Positions 1 through 13,259 of a stretch of DNA of 64,000 nucleotides are shown here, one piece after another. This stretch comes from Moringa oleifera (taxonomy: Eukaryota > Streptophyta > Magnoliopsida > Brassicales > Moringaceae). Within the stretch, counting starts at the first letter, position 1, and each line of letters begins with the position of its first letter. The notes beneath the pieces are model-generated. The model had not been told where the DNA came from. It did not search any database and worked only from the letters and a program-made list of their open reading frames with translations. Made by a program: the position numbers and the translations under genes. The stretch covers positions 8,225,707 through 8,289,706 of the forward strand of contig JAJFZO010000230.1 of assembly GCA_021397835.1 (NCBI GenBank). Reading direction: 5' to 3'.

Positions 1-3000
1 TCTCTCGCTTATTTCCTCCAGGGTGGTGTGTTATTTCCTTGTTGTGTATCGAAGAATGTGCAAGGAGCTAGGCTTCGTAAGAGAAAGATTTGTAGTTGTG
101 TGATGTCTGTAAGAGCTACTACTACCTCTTAAGTGTATATATGGAGAAAATGTTAGTATTGGAACAGTTAAAGGCTGCATTACTTTCAGCATTCTCTTGA
201 ACTTTCTGTCGCATTTTCCTGGATTATTTTGTATTGCCATCTGAATGCAACCGTCTAATCAGATTGTCTTGTCAACATCTTAAGGGAAGTTTATGGCAAC
301 CGAATTCACATTTGCTTATATTTGGTTTGGGGTCTGGATTTGCTGTCAATGCTGAAAGTACCCATTAAAATGGCAAATGGAGAAGGCAAGGCACCAATCA
401 ACCTGAGTTGATCAAAATTTTGGAATCTCTCTTTCTTTTGCGGACTGCAAGTGCTGCAAGTCCACAAACTTTCATTAGAAAATGAAATCAAAATGAGCCA
501 GATAGTCCAAAATCGACCATCTTCAGACCTTGTGGGTCAGACCAATGGTCTGCCCATATTAGGTTATGAACACTAAAACTCCTCTTGCCAGACCTTCAAA
601 GATTGAGCTTTAATGGACTGATCAGAACAGGCTCAGCCTGAACCCTGCAAACACTACTTTTTCTTCCTAGGTGAACATGATTAACAATCTAACGGGCTTA
701 TGCACTGATTTTCCATAAAGAAAAGGAAAAAACCCTAATGAGTTACCCTCGAGATTGTCAAGCTATTCATCATCATAAGCTCACTAAGAAAATGACAGCA
801 TCCGTATATGACCAGACAGATATCATTATCAATATGAAGAATAAATTAAATTAGGCACTTAGTTTGTAATCTGATATTCTTGGTCTGTCAAAATACAAGG
901 AAATCAAATCGTTTTCTTGGGTTTACTAGCTACCATGGAGGGTACAGCATTTATATATTATAGGTAGGTTTAAGTTAGGCAAACTGTCCTGTAATCAAGT
1001 AAGCTGCCCAAATTCCCTGATAGGTCATCCAGTCTTTTTCCAGGCACGCACAGCTTCTCTCTGTGAAGTCCTGGATGATTTCCTGTTCATCAAATTAACA
1101 TTTCCTTTCTTCCCTGTAAGGACAATAAGAATGTTATCTTCCTGGAGAATCAATCTGATCAGAGGCCAACTTAACAGGGCACTTGGATTTGATAATTGGC
1201 TGCTTTTTTATCAGTATCTTCCACTTCTCAGAATGTGAAACCAAATTGGAGATAGTGATGAAAAGATACATTATTTGAATGTGACAAAGTTACATTATTA
1301 AAGTGGCATTTGACTTATTACAATCTTGATCATGAAAATCCAAAACTTTAAGAAATAATCCAATGATTTGTAAAAAGCATATACCTAATCTGGTCGTCAT
1401 CTATACCCTGCGAACATCCAGAGTTCCACCAGTCTTCGTGCAATAGGATAGCTACACCGTACCATGGATTTAATTATACCATATTAAGTTGCACTAAGTA
1501 CGCTTAGATATCAACAAATAATACAAACCATCTGACAAATTGGATAACGACATTGATAGAGACCGACAACTATGTTGATGTTCCGTGGTGTGATGTCCAT
1601 GCCCATGATATGGCAACAACAAATCTTTATTAATATTGTCTGAGTATGAATTTGCCATAAGTAAGAGCAGCAACAATGAACATTTTGAAAGTATACTGAA
1701 AAGAAAACCCGAAGGGACTAATGTTTTTATAGCCCATAAACCCGTGTTCATATTAAGATTAGTTTGAGGTTTCTTATCAGACGTCACTTTAACAACGGAT
1801 GAAAACCGTTACTAAAAGATAATTAATTGTTAGTATAAATTTAAATAATCTTTACTTAAATTGAGATATTTATCTCATGAATTTTTATATATTAACATAA
1901 ATTTATTTCATTAATAATTTTTTAATAAATATCATTTAAAATTTTGAATTTAACTTTTTCCCCTAATCAAATCTAAAATTTAAAATAATATTTACCATAA
2001 TTTTTTTATCCGTTCATATGCATAAAGTTTTCACCAGTGAATTTTTGTCCATCAATATTTATAGAGAATCGTTAGTATAGATTTGTGATCACATTACATA
2101 TATATATATAATGTGTGTACACAGGAGGTCACAGCTAACTTCATCAATTGGCATTTCTTCATGGGTGGATCGAGTTAGGGTTTTTCTTCAATTATTGGTA
2201 GAAACTTAGTCAATGGCTTCTTCAAGTATTGAAGAAATTACACGGCATGGCTATGGATAAATGAAGATATAAATGATCTGGGTCTTACAAGGGGGGGCAT
2301 GGGCATCCATTAATGTCAGATACTAACAAGCAAAAGGAGACATGGGGATTGCATGACCCACCCGCATCCTTCAAAGATTGGCCTCTCAAATCTTCAATCT
2401 CATCTTCATGCTACTCATAAACTAACCCTAGTTTTTGCTCCTTAAAGGTAATACCAACACTCTGTTTGGAGAGAAAGAAAGGAAGAGAAAGTGAAAGGGA
2501 CAATAATTTTAAATCCTTCCTTCCCCTTCCCTGAAACTTCCCGGCAGCATCAGAGACTCAGGGATCCATGATAGTCAAAAAGAACCAAAAGCCTCCTATA
2601 CTTTTGCTGGAAATACTAATAAATCTAACAATTAACGGCCGTCATGAAAATCAGTGCATAAGCCCTTTATATAATAAGGAAGCTTTGGGTGATTATTTGG
2701 CATTTATCAAAGTTTCTTAATGAATAAATAAAATTAAAATTTTTTATCCATCTTCTTTGTAAAAATTTTTTTAATAAAAATTATTTATTTCAGTAAAATA
2801 TTATGTATCATCTATCACCTTTTTAAAAATTCAATGGAATTTAGCTTAATCCGAACATAGTGATCAGACTAATAATTTCCGTATATTCTGCTATACATGC
2901 AGTCATACTTTCATGCAGAAATACGTACATCTTTTTTCGTATGCATTAGAATGGAAATTAAATTATCAAATAATTTTGATTACTAAGTATAGTTGTCATA

Positions 3001-3331
3001 TATTTCTGTACAAATTGGAGAAGAGAAGAGTGAGATGTATACTATCTTCCATTTCTCTAGTACTGCATGCAGCAGATAACAAGTTGAGGCCTGACTTCAT
3101 AGCTAATAGATTGAAATCAGCACTTAGTGTTTTCTTAGACAAATAAACAAAAAGATCTAATAATAGTAATTTACCAATATATATTATAACTTTCACTAAG
3201 AATTTACAGACATTTATACAAGGGAGAGGGATTACCAATTAATTTAGCTAAGCCATAAACGCAGAGACACAGTCACAAACGACACAGATCAACCTTGAAC
3301 GAAGGCAGAGGTGCTGTGGCGTTGTGGTTGT
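1..3331. other. Spacer, no gene recognised
   Basis: I find no convincing coding region here. The open frames are 60-100 codons, lack splice-compatible partners and resemble no family I know. The stretch about 1780-2110 is very AT-rich and ends in a short AT run near 2098-2111. The part at 900-1450 is of more balanced composition and could hold untranslated or intronic sequence of a gene continuing off the left edge, but I cannot support that. The right end lies just downstream of the stop codon of the minus-strand HD-Zip gene, so it includes that gene's 3' UTR. Confidence 0.5.
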
Positions 3332-4391
3332 CTAGCAAGCTGCAGATGGGTGAGAGAAGGGAGAATATAAGTGAGCCTTTGCTGGTCCGACTCCAAAAGG
3401 GTTCCTAGAAGAGCTTTCGCTGCCGTTGCCAAGTCTCTCGCAAGAAGGGCACATGGTGAGGGTGGCCGCCGGCAGCTGCATGTAAAAGGACGCCGCTAGT
3501 TTCAGTGATTTGAGCTCTTGCAGCTCCTTTTGTAGCCTCTTGTTCTCTTCCGTTAGCGTCTCGCAGCATTTCTTCAGTAACTCACAGTCTACCTCAGTTT
3601 GCTTCAGCTTAGTCCTGTGAACGAGTGAAACGAAAGATAACAAAGAAAGTTAAGAAGAAGAACTCATTCTCTCAAAGATCAAGATATATCTGATTCGTGA
3701 TGCGGTACCTGGCTCTCCTGTTCTGGAACCAAACTTCTACTTGTCGTGGCCGCAGATTCAGCTGTTCTGCTAAAGCTTGCTTCTGCTTCTGATGAGACCA
3801 AAAAAAAAAAAAAAAAGGATATCATCTTTTTAGTCATAAGAACCTTCACATCAAAGAAAAAAATTGCACGAATTGAGAAAAAAACAAGAGAGAAAATACA
3901 TAATATGTGAAGATAATGAAAGAGGGTATTACAGGATTGAGGGTGCTGTGTTCTTTGAAACTGTCTTCCAAAACAGCAGATTGTTCTTTGGTAAGTCTAA
4001 GTTTCTTTCTGGGGCTGCCTTCTTCATCTTCATCACTTACCCTTGAAGAAAACCTCTCTCCCTCTACTTCTTCACTTGCACCTAAGTCCCTCTCCTTCTT
4101 CACGCTGGAGTTAGAAAACGATGATGCTCCACTGTGAGAAGAAGCTTGCTGGTGCACATCGTGAGCGGATTCTCCATGTGCTTTCATTGCAGCATCAGTG
4201 TTCGTATTAGCCGATTGGTGATGCATATGATCTTCTGACAAACCTAACGTAAGAGATGGCAACAAGTGATCATATCTCAAGGACAGCTTCATCTTCTTCT
4301 TCTCTTGATGATCCGATTGCAAGCCAACTGGCCTCTCACGGCAGCCTAAGCCGAGACCAAGGCCTGTGTCACAAATATCACCGAGACCCAT
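3332..4391 (-). CDS. HD-Zip class II homeodomain-leucine zipper transcription factor (HAT22/HAT9-like)
   Basis: Three exons read on the minus strand: 4391-3933, 3788-3709 and 3614-3332, giving about 273 aa, a normal class II length. Both introns are GT-AG and the frames close exactly. Visible in order: an N-terminal LxLxL stretch (LPSLTLGL, about residues 45-52) of the EAR repression type; an acidic/Ser-rich linker; a homeodomain starting at [10 protein letters not shown] and ending WFQNRRAR; an adjoining leucine zipper ([18 protein letters not shown] onward); and, after the zipper, the CPSCE motif (CPSCERLG) that defines class II. The family binds CAATNATTG-type sites as dimers in the nucleus, mostly as repressors in auxin, shade and development responses; CPSCE is linked to redox sensing. 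Intron 1 falls inside the homeodomain and intron 2 at its junction with the zipper. Which paralogue (HAT22, HAT9, HAT14) this is cannot be settled by eye. Confidence 0.95.
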
Positions 4392-7300
4392 TTTTGCTGA
4401 AACCTGTTTAATCTGAAGATCAGATGAGATGAGATCAAGATGAACTAGCTCAGAATTAATCCTGGAAACTATATGATATATGGCAAGGCTTGTCTGAGAG
4501 AAACAGGAGGAAAATGAGCTGTGTGGAGAGGTGCTATTAAAAGGGCCGGGGCAAGTTGTGGTGACAATTATTAATTGAAGGAAAATGAGTATCGAATCTG
4601 GTTTATGGAATTATGAAAATTCCCATCTCTCTTTGTCTTCATAGGTTGACCACAAGCCACAAAATCTTTCTTTATCTACTCATTTTATCTATCCATCTCA
4701 GCGTACAATGTATAAAATGGACGGCATGCGTGGAATCACATGGAAAGTAAAGTGGGTGTACACAAGATGACATAAAGCGAAGGATTCCACCCTTTACCTT
4801 TTCTTTTTTCTCACATTAATATTTACTTTACATGCATGCATACTTCTGGACACTTATACATGTATTTCATCTACAAAAAAATCTTACCACATGCCATGAT
4901 ATTTTTTTGTTATCGTTCTGTTTCTGGTCCATTAATTGCTGATGCCCTTATATTATTCTCTTCATTATGATTAAAAATTATATAAATTATAGTCTTTTAT
5001 ATATTAATCTGAGTTGTATCGAATTTTTTAAAGAAATTATAGTATGTAACAATGTAATAAAATCAATATAAATTCAGATAAATAAAAAATCTATATGTAA
5101 ATTATATGTGCATTGCACACCAAGTATTTTGCTTTGAAGTTAAATACAATAAATTGATTTTGTTTGAAGTCTCTGGACATGGTTGATATATATATACGTA
5201 TGAGTAATGGTGTAATGAGTAATGTAATTATTAGATGTAATTGTTGAAGATGACGGTGATATTGGGGAAATATATATAGGAGAGGAGACAACATCCATAA
5301 GGGTGAAGATGGGGCTGTGTAAGTGCTTGCGTATGTCCACCTAGTCGCAGACCACCCAAATGTCCCCCCACTAATTATGCCTTACTTCACTCACAAGACA
5401 TAGACTCTCGTAATTAAGCTTGGCTGCCTCCTATCCTTTTCTTTTTCCCTTATGTTTATTCTTTACCATTTGCATATCATTTCGACTTGATTCAGAGCAC
5501 CCGACATAGTTAATCTTGCAACTAATACAAAAGCAAGTTTTGCGCAGCCGACAAGGAATGAATTGCCTTAATTATGTCACTACCTAATCAATTAATTAGG
5601 ATAATTAGAATATGGGTTATGCTCACAAAATCATGGAAAGCTTTCTTTTTTTTTTTAAAAAAAAAAAATCAAACTCAAATTATCTATTTACCTATAAATC
5701 AAATCATCGCTTCTATTTTTTTTAATACGTATATATGTAGAACTGCAGTACTGATTTGAATGTCAAAGTTATCTTCTTTGTAGATGGATTCGAGTTTCCA
5801 ATCTGATTCGAGCTTCCAATCAATTCAAATCTTTCAATTTAAGATAATTTTTAAATGATAATAGTAACTAAAAGTTTATAAATTAATCTTAATTAGATAT
5901 GAAAGCATCTTTATTTTTGTTGCGGGAAAGAAGTGATGGGAAATGATACCCAATAATATGGTACGGTTAATCCACCGACGAATCTGAGAGTTCAATGCAT
6001 ACTTTAGGTGGGTCATGATAGAGAATTTTGGCATTTGGATGAGATATGTAACCTTTTTATCTATGAGTTTCAATATGGGATCAATGATCTTTTTGGGGGG
6101 TTATGAAGATAACAGTTGAAAGACATGGACACATGATAAATAAAGGCACTTCTTTAGATCATTAGGTCATGGAAAAAGCTTTTCCAAGCAATAAGCATAA
6201 GATGAGATAGGAATAATAGAGAACGGATCCTTCAAGCCTTCATCCACAAGTTTTCTCCCTATTCGCTATATATGCAATTAGATAGACATTGACTTTTCAC
6301 ACAGTAGAAGTTAATCACATTATATAATCCAACGGATGATTGGAAATAACTGTGTTAATTTCTGTGTATTAATCCAACCCATTAACCCTAAACAACAAAT
6401 AACCAAATCAAAAAATACTAAAAAAAGAAATCGATGAACCCCAAAGAGTTTATGATCTTAAAGAAGGTATATCATGCCTATATAAGATGAAATTAATTAG
6501 TGTAATTAAACAAATTAAAAGAGTTATTAAAGGGGGAGCCATAGGGATGATTACATGTGGTATTGGGTAAACAAGGAGGAGCCCACCAATGATTTGGCAT
6601 GTGAAGCATTCGATTCTAAAGAGATGATGATTAAGAAGTGGGCCAAATTCACGATGAAGGGAGAAGGGAGGAGGTGGAGGTGGTGGTGGTGTTGGGGATA
6701 AGGTTTCAGATATGTTTGGTGGCTTTAGGGCCTTAAGAGCCGACCAGAGAGAGTGAAGGAATGTGCTCTTTGTTTGGCTTTTTGTATATCTCTCTCTCTC
6801 ATAACTCATGACAGCCGTCCATGTCAAGGGCTAGCCACCACTTTTGTCTCCGTTACTACATACTACCAAATTTGTTAATTTTGAACTCTTCCTCAGTTTT
6901 AACCTATGATTATATATCCATTACCCTTTGCTAAGCATATATCATTATTTACAAACGCATGGAATTAATGTTAAAGGTCATATAGGGATTGATTGATAGA
7001 GTGACATTTGAAAAATTGTAAATTAGTATATACCCTGAAAGCTAAATTATGATTTATGCGATAATAAATAGTGGCATGATTGATGAAGTGATTTAGGAAA
7101 AAGGGATGATTATCCAGCTGAGAAATTAATGAAAATAAAATTGATTATGAAGAATGACAAGAAGATAACATTGTGTGAAAATTAATAAATGTGGTTGGTA
7201 TGGAAATGGGACAAGAGAAGCCTCGTCAGAGTAACATGATGGAATTGGTTATTTGTTGCATGAGGTGAAAGCATCAGCTACAGCCACCGACTTTCCAAAA

Positions 7301-8588
7301 GCAAAGCTTCATCACTACCCCACATAGATTGTTTCCTCTCATTCTCTCTCTCCTTCTTCTTCTTCTTCCTACTTGCGCTGGACTGGACTTTCAGCGTCCA
7401 CTACTATGACTTGCCATTAAAACACACTCACACTGTTCACTTGAGAGAGAGAGAGATCGTGTATCAGCCCCCACCTCACCCCCCATTGAAGTGACTGGTT
7501 CCCTGTCACCCCTTCAGATAGTCTATAAGCTTTTTCTGCAACAAGTCCACATGAATACCCACTTCTTTCGGGATCTTTTTGCCTTTTCTTGCTTTTCTTC
7601 TTCTACCCTTTTCGCACTATCACCATGTATATGAAATGTAATGACAGAGATCATCTTCATTACCTGTGGGAACACTTACATGGTTGGTACATGAGATTAA
7701 AATACGTTTTCTTTTTCTTGGAACTTTAAAAAGATGAATTGTGCGTAACTTCAAAGGTCTCCATTACAAGCAAAAGGGATATCGGGCCAAATTGCGTAAG
7801 GCTATTGCCTTATACCAGAACTTAGCCGAACTGGCTTAGCTAGGTTGGCCAATAATTGCTTAGCTATGAACTTTTGAATCAACGACAAAGTTGATGACAC
7901 AGCGGCCCGTATGAATTAATTATGGGTTTGGTTACTTGACAACGATAAGTGAGAGAAGAGAAAACCTAAGGTCCCAGGGCCATGGCATGCACGAGGGTCT
8001 CCATTATCTAAGACCGAAGCATGGGATCAGACAGCCTCCCCATGAGGGTTGTTTCAAGCACGTAAGATTAGCGTTCACGCGATACAATTTGGGTGGGGAC
8101 ATGTATATGGCTCTCTCCAAACAGACCGATGCTGCAGGAGCAGGTGATTGATCCGTGAATTGGCCCATCGTTGGCACACACAGACAGTGTTTGTCAGTTG
8201 GACTTCGACTTACAGGAATCTGTCGGTACTTACGGCTGTTTGCCCTTCGTTTTTACTAGCTTTGATGTAATAAAAAAATAGAAAACAGACAGCACAAACA
8301 AGAGGTACGAACTGTAAGTTGCTCTGTTCGTTGGTAGCCATAAGCAGACCTAAAAGCCCACTCTGGGTAAAGCATCAATGAAGACCCATTGGGCTTTGTG
8401 AACAGATTCACCCAACACACTAGCATGGGAAAGAACCCATTTGTAAAACATGTGAAAGAAATGCCTCATCTGTGTCTTGGCCTTGAATTCTCACAGAAAA
8501 TGGGAAGCCCATATGATGCTTAGCTTGTCTTTGTGTGAAAACATTCGGTTTGTCGAGAAGTCAGGAAGCGGAAGGGAAAGCAGGGAAG
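4392..8588. other. Spacer, promoter side of both flanking genes
   Basis: No gene is supported. The left end is the upstream region of the HD-Zip gene (read leftward), and the right end is upstream of the small Cys-rich gene. Contents are AT-rich sequence, CT/TTC-rich runs around 7335-7375, GA repeats near 7445-7455, and poly-A/T tracts near 5645-5670. An open minus-strand frame at 6450-6827 encodes a proline run and a hydrophobic tail, but looks like chance translation of a CCACC-rich purine/pyrimidine tract. I saw no microRNA or tRNA I recognise. Confidence 0.45.
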
Positions 8589-8792
8589 ATGTGCTACGAG
8601 GTGAAGTGCTCGAGCTGCGGCAAGACCACGTGGGGAGGTTGTGGAAAGCATGTCCTGTCTGTTTATCGAGGAATCCCAGAAGGGCAGCACTGTTTTTGCA
8701 AGAACTGGCCCGGAGTCAACCCTTCCGATAATCCCAATCCCGCCGCCGCTGGCAATGGTTCTCCGTCATCTTCCTTTTGTACTATTATATGA
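8589..8792 (+). CDS. Small Cys-rich conserved plant protein with CSSCGKTTWGGCGKH motif
   Basis: Single-exon 67-aa protein. An upstream in-frame ATG at 8535 would add 18 residues, but I chose 8589 because the conserved family begins at Met-Cys-Tyr. Residues 2-43 carry the conserved core: Cys2, a CSSC pair (Cys7, Cys10), GGCGKHV (Cys18, His21) and HCFC (His34, Cys35, Cys37), a pattern compatible with a small zinc-binding fold. After about residue 44 comes a Pro/Ala/Ser-rich tail. The protein ends Cys-Thr-Ile-Ile, which fits a CaaX prenylation box. The family is widespread in plants but to my knowledge has no assigned function. A polyadenylation-like AATAAA lies near 8933. Zinc binding and lipidation are inferences from sequence. 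Confidence 0.8.
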   Translation: MCYEVKCSSCGKTTWGGCGKHVLSVYRGIPEGQHCFCKNWPGVNPSDNPNPAAAGNGSPSSSFCTII

Positions 8793-9678
8793 TGATATAA
8801 TCATCTGTGTTCTCTCTTTTCTCGTCTTCACTGGGTTCTGTTAATTAACTTCTTATGCCCTCTGGTGTGATTGTTCTTCTGTAATGTTCAATTCTATATG
8901 TAATCCTGTAGCCGAAGGAAGAAATTGAACTCAATAAATTGCAGCTTTTCTTTGGGTTTCAGGCAATCTAATTTATTAGTATCATGTAAATTGAAATGGG
9001 TACACTTTCTTCAATCCCTATCATTTTGGGTTCCCTATACAGGTTCTTATTTCACTTTTGTTAGTGGTATCTTTTTCTTTTATCTTAGGCCTGATCTGTA
9101 TAATCACTTAAGCAGAATCCTCTTGATTCCCATAACAAACTAATAAAATTCAGATCATTATTAGTTGCCAGAGCAAACAGGCTAATTGGATTTGAAGCGT
9201 CCAGATATTCCATCCCTTACTTCTTTGGGAGTAGACATAACATTGTATATACATATCGTAACTGGAACTGAAACTGATTCTTTGGTTTGATCTTGGACAA
9301 CAATTTCGTGGAAACGAAGTTCTAACACTTGATCTCACTCCTGTAATGCCTCTGTCTGAGGACCCTGACTGTGACTGATTCATTACACATTGTCTTTTGG
9401 TGTCAAGCTTATCTATCGTGGAGCTTTGTCAAGCTCCCTGGTGACAGCTTTCCTTTGATCTGATCGTCTACGTGGTAGGTTTGGATTGCTTGGACAAAAG
9501 GATATAAGTAAAGCAAAAAATGGTTGTTCGGATGTGAACTCCAGCTCTCTCTCATCCGTTGAGTTTACAAATAGATAGAATGATTTTGGCAGACATGATA
9601 GTTACGTGTTCAAACTCTTCTGTACATATTTGGTGCTCTCTTTCTATTTTTGCCACTGCATTCACATGTCTAAAATAT
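8793..9678. other. 3' region and spacer before the copia element
   Basis: This holds the 3' UTR of the Cys-rich gene (AATAAA-like signal about 8933) and then ordinary spacer. Nothing recognisable as coding or RNA gene. Confidence 0.4.
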
Positions 9679-10057
9679 TGAGAATTTGATAATTAAATTT
9701 TTAGTTGATGAATAAAATATCAGATATTTAAAATCTAAAAACAATAATAATTGAAGTAAAAAAAATTAAATAATTATAAGAATACAAGATTTATAGTGGT
9801 TCAACTTCAATTGAGAGTTACATTCACTTTACAGCCATTGAAAACCTTTTCACTATAAAAATAGATTACAAAAGAAATAACTATTTTTTCTTAACCTTTC
9901 CCTTGTTATAACAAAGCCTTAAGACTCTCACCTACTCTTTTTATACTGTTTACATGAGTAAGAATCTTTCATTTATATAATAAAGTCCAAAGCTAAAAAT
10001 ATATGTGTAAAAATTTCAAAATACATTTTTAAACAAATTTGTCTTTACACATATTCA
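9679..10057 (-). repeat. 3' LTR of the copia element
   Basis: On the plus strand it begins TGAGAATTTG and ends ACACATATTCA, so both termini fit TG...CA. It aligns by eye along its whole length with the right LTR, sharing blocks such as the CACTATAAAAATA/GTGAAAATATA region and the TATATAATAAAGT block, with many substitutions. That suggests an old insertion. Confidence 0.85.
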
Positions 10058-10390
10058 ATAATCTCCACTTAGAGACTAATTTATTATCTCAATTGTTTCT
10101 TCCACCTGCAATAACCATGACTTTCCAATCAATAGTTGAGAAGTCCCATTAAAGTTGTATACAACTTCAATTTTTTGATTATAATAACTTTGGTCAACAT
10201 ATCAACTGTATACTGACTTCTTTGTATCTTTTTAAGTGACAAGACACTATCTTTCAAAACTGATTTTATGAAGTGATACTTGATTTGTATATGCTTCGTT
10301 CTAACATGATACACATGATTCTTTGTTAACAAATGGCACGTTGGCTGTCACAATGCAACATACTTTTTATAAACTTGTGTCTAAGTTCAT

Positions 10391-10633
10391 TTAAAAAAAT
10401 AATAATAACCATATCATCTCTTTGTTTACTTTTGTAAGGGTACCATATTCAGCCTTTATAGTAGAAAATGCAACTATTTTTTGTAATTTAGACATCCAAC
10501 TAATTATAGTATAAACATACCGTGTAGTACTTTTTCTACTATTTATATCATTAGTCATATCAGCATCAACATAACTATCAAATTCATATCTATTTTTTTT
10601 GAAGTATAAAGCTAAGTCTGCAGTACTTTTCAA
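10391..10633 (-). pseudogene. Copia RNase H remnant
   Basis: An 80-codon open frame matching the C-terminal RNase H domain of copia polyproteins. It carries the YVDADMTND motif (usually DADWAGD), RKSTTRYVY, SWMSKLQK and the STIKAEY segment with conserved Glu. It ends before the polypurine tract and left LTR, as expected for the copia gene order. Confidence 0.85.
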
Positions 10634-11667
10634 ATACCTGAAAAATCCATTTATCTGCTTCTCAGTGTTATTTTTCTAAATTGCTCATGTACCTACTAAC
10701 AACTCCCATTGCATGTGCTAAACTCTTAATAGCAGAAGTATAAGGCACCTTACCCATATATGCAATCTCATCATCAATTGAAAGAGATTAACTCTTGGAT
10801 AACCTGAAGTGACTAGCCAAAAGTGTACTTACTCATTTGACACCATCCATTCTGAATCTAGCAAGCACTTTGTTGATGTATTTCTTTTGAGATAGCTTGA
10901 AAATTCTCTTTTATCTGGTAATTCTTATCCTAAGGATTTGTTTAGCAGAACCCAAATCTTTCATAGCAAATTTCTTTAAAAATTTACTATTTAATTTCTT
11001 TATCTTATATAAATTGACTCCAACAATTAACATATCATCAATATATAATAACAGTATAATGTAAGAGTTATCATACCTCTTAACATAACAACAATGGTTT
11101 GCTTGGCATCTTAAGAAACCATTGTCACCTATGAAGTTGTCAAACTTCTTGTACCATTATCTAAGAGCTTGTTTTAACCCATACAAACTTTTTGTAAGTT
11201 TGCATATCATTTTCTCCTTACCTTTGATTTCAAATCTCTGTGGTTGATTCATGTAAATTTTTTCCTTCAAATCACCATGAAGAAAAGTTATTTTTACATC
11301 TATTTACTGCAGATGCAAATCTTCCTGAGCTACTAACCGAAGCATTGTTCTGATTGTAGTCAAGTTAACCATTGGGAAGAAAATCTCTGTATTGTCAATA
11401 CCTTCTTTTTGTTGAAAGCCTTTAACTGCTAACCCGTTTTATATCGCTTGTTACCATCATATTCTTCTTTTATCCAGTAAACTCATTTATTTTGTAGGGT
11501 CTTCTTTCTTTGTGGTAGTTCTGTCAACTCCCATATTTGATTACTCATTAAGAAATTCATCTCATCTTTCATGACTAACTCTCACTTGATTGTTTCATTA
11601 CCTTGTAAAGACTTTTTAGTTCACCTTTATCAGTCAACGAGATACAGTTTAAAGATGATAAAAATCT

Positions 11668-12767
11668 TTATGGTGGTCTCACAGTCCTGAAAGATCTTCT
11701 CACTTCTATAAGAGTGGTTGAATTTACATTTGGAGCCATACTTTCCTGATTTTCCTCAGTAATGTCATTTTCAACTTCATGAGTATTCCATTGTAACTGA
11801 TTTATTAGAATGTCTCTCAAATGGATCACTTCAAGCATTTTTACCTTAGAATCTATTACTTCTGAACTCTTATCCAAACTATCCCTGTGCAAAACTTACT
11901 CATTGAAGATTACATCTCTACTCTTAATGATCTTCCTATTTTGGCTATCCCAAAAATGATAACCAAAGTTATTGTCACCATATCCAATGAAAAAATATTT
12001 TTTTGATTTAGAATCAAGTTTATTTCTAGTAGCAGTATTAAATGAATATATAATAAGCAACCAAATATTCTTAAAAAAGATAGGTTTACCTTTTTATCAC
12101 TCCAAATCTCCTCAGATATTCTGTAATCCAAAGGAATTGAAGGACCTTTATTGATCAAATAGACTGCAGTGTTAACTGCATCTACCCAAAATACCTTGGA
12201 CAATCCTGCATGCATTCTCATACTCCTTGCATGCTTATTCATTGTCATTTTCATCTTTTATGCAACACCATTTTACTGAGGTGTTTTTGAAATAGTCTTC
12301 TCCATTTTGATCCCATTATTAGCACAAAATTGTTTGAAATCTCCATCAATGTATTCTCCACCATTATCAGATCTCAAACACTTAACCTTAAGATCAGTTT
12401 TATTCTCAATCATAGCTTTTCATTTCTTAAAAATATCAAACATATCAGATTTATTCTTCAGAAAATAAATCCATACCTTTCTGATTGAGTCATCAATGAA
12501 AGCCACATTGTAGCTAGATCTCTTAAAAGATGTCAAAGTTGAAGGTCCTTATAACTCTAATTTTTCCTTATTCAACTGCTTTCCTGCTTTGAAGAAGCTA
12601 ACCATTTTCTGTTTGCTAAAGATACAGCTTTCACAAAACTTGTGCTTTATAGATTTTAAATCTGGTAAATTATCATTTGCCACCATGATCTTCATTCCCT
12701 TTTCACTCATATGTTTAAGTCCATGATACCATAAATCAGAGTTTATACCATTATCAACAGCAATCAC
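11668..12767 (-). pseudogene. Copia integrase region remnant
   Basis: Successive minus-strand frames broken by stops. 12767-12549 carries the GAG-pre-integrase WYHGLKHMSEKGM block and the HKFCESCIFSKQ zinc-binding pattern. About 12400-12290 reads CLRSDNGGEYI with a catalytic Asp. 12254-11910 carries the downstream integrase block (FWVDAVNTAVYLIN, FLRIFGCLLYI), and 11892-11668 the linker toward reverse transcriptase ending VRRSFRTVRPP. Frameshifts and stop codons separate these segments. Confidence 0.85.
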
Positions 12768-13259
12768 TGTATTCTTTCAACTTGAAGTCATATAGAGAAT
12801 TCCAGTTTTGCTCTCTCAAGCAATAACCATGGCACCTTTGGTAACTTTTCAAGCATTATCATTGAAAATTATCTTGTACCTTTCATTATCAAGCTGTCTA
12901 ATAAAAATCAGATTTTTCATCAACTTTGACACATGTCTCACCTTTTGAATCTTCAAGATATTCCTATTTGGCATCTTCAATTTAATATCACCCATACCAA
13001 TAATATTTAAAAGTTCTCTATCAATAAGATAAACCTTCCTAAAATTACCAGCAACATAGTTTTCCATTATTTTGTTATATGCAGTGGTATGAAAAGACGC
13101 TCTAGAGTCTAAAATTCAAGACTCAAGAGAATTATTAATAGCCAAAAGTAACGCATCATTTACCTCATCTGTAACAACATTTGTAGTATCATCTTTCTTC
13201 TCACATTTTTTCTTCAGTGATCGATAATCTTTCTTCATGTGACCTTTTTTTTTGCAGTT

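Noticed and set aside
6450..6827. 125-aa minus-strand open frame with a run of prolines and a hydrophobic C-terminus
   Set aside because: The proline run is the translation of a GGTGGTGG tract, no family is recognisable, and it lies in spacer without splice partners.
7936..8151. 71-aa plus-strand open frame starting MTTISERRENLRSQG
   Set aside because: No domain or known similarity; likely chance. The nearby real gene is the Cys-rich one at 8589.
8535..8588. 18-residue N-terminal extension of the Cys-rich protein
   Set aside because: The conserved family starts at Met-Cys-Tyr (8589); the extension looks like translated leader.
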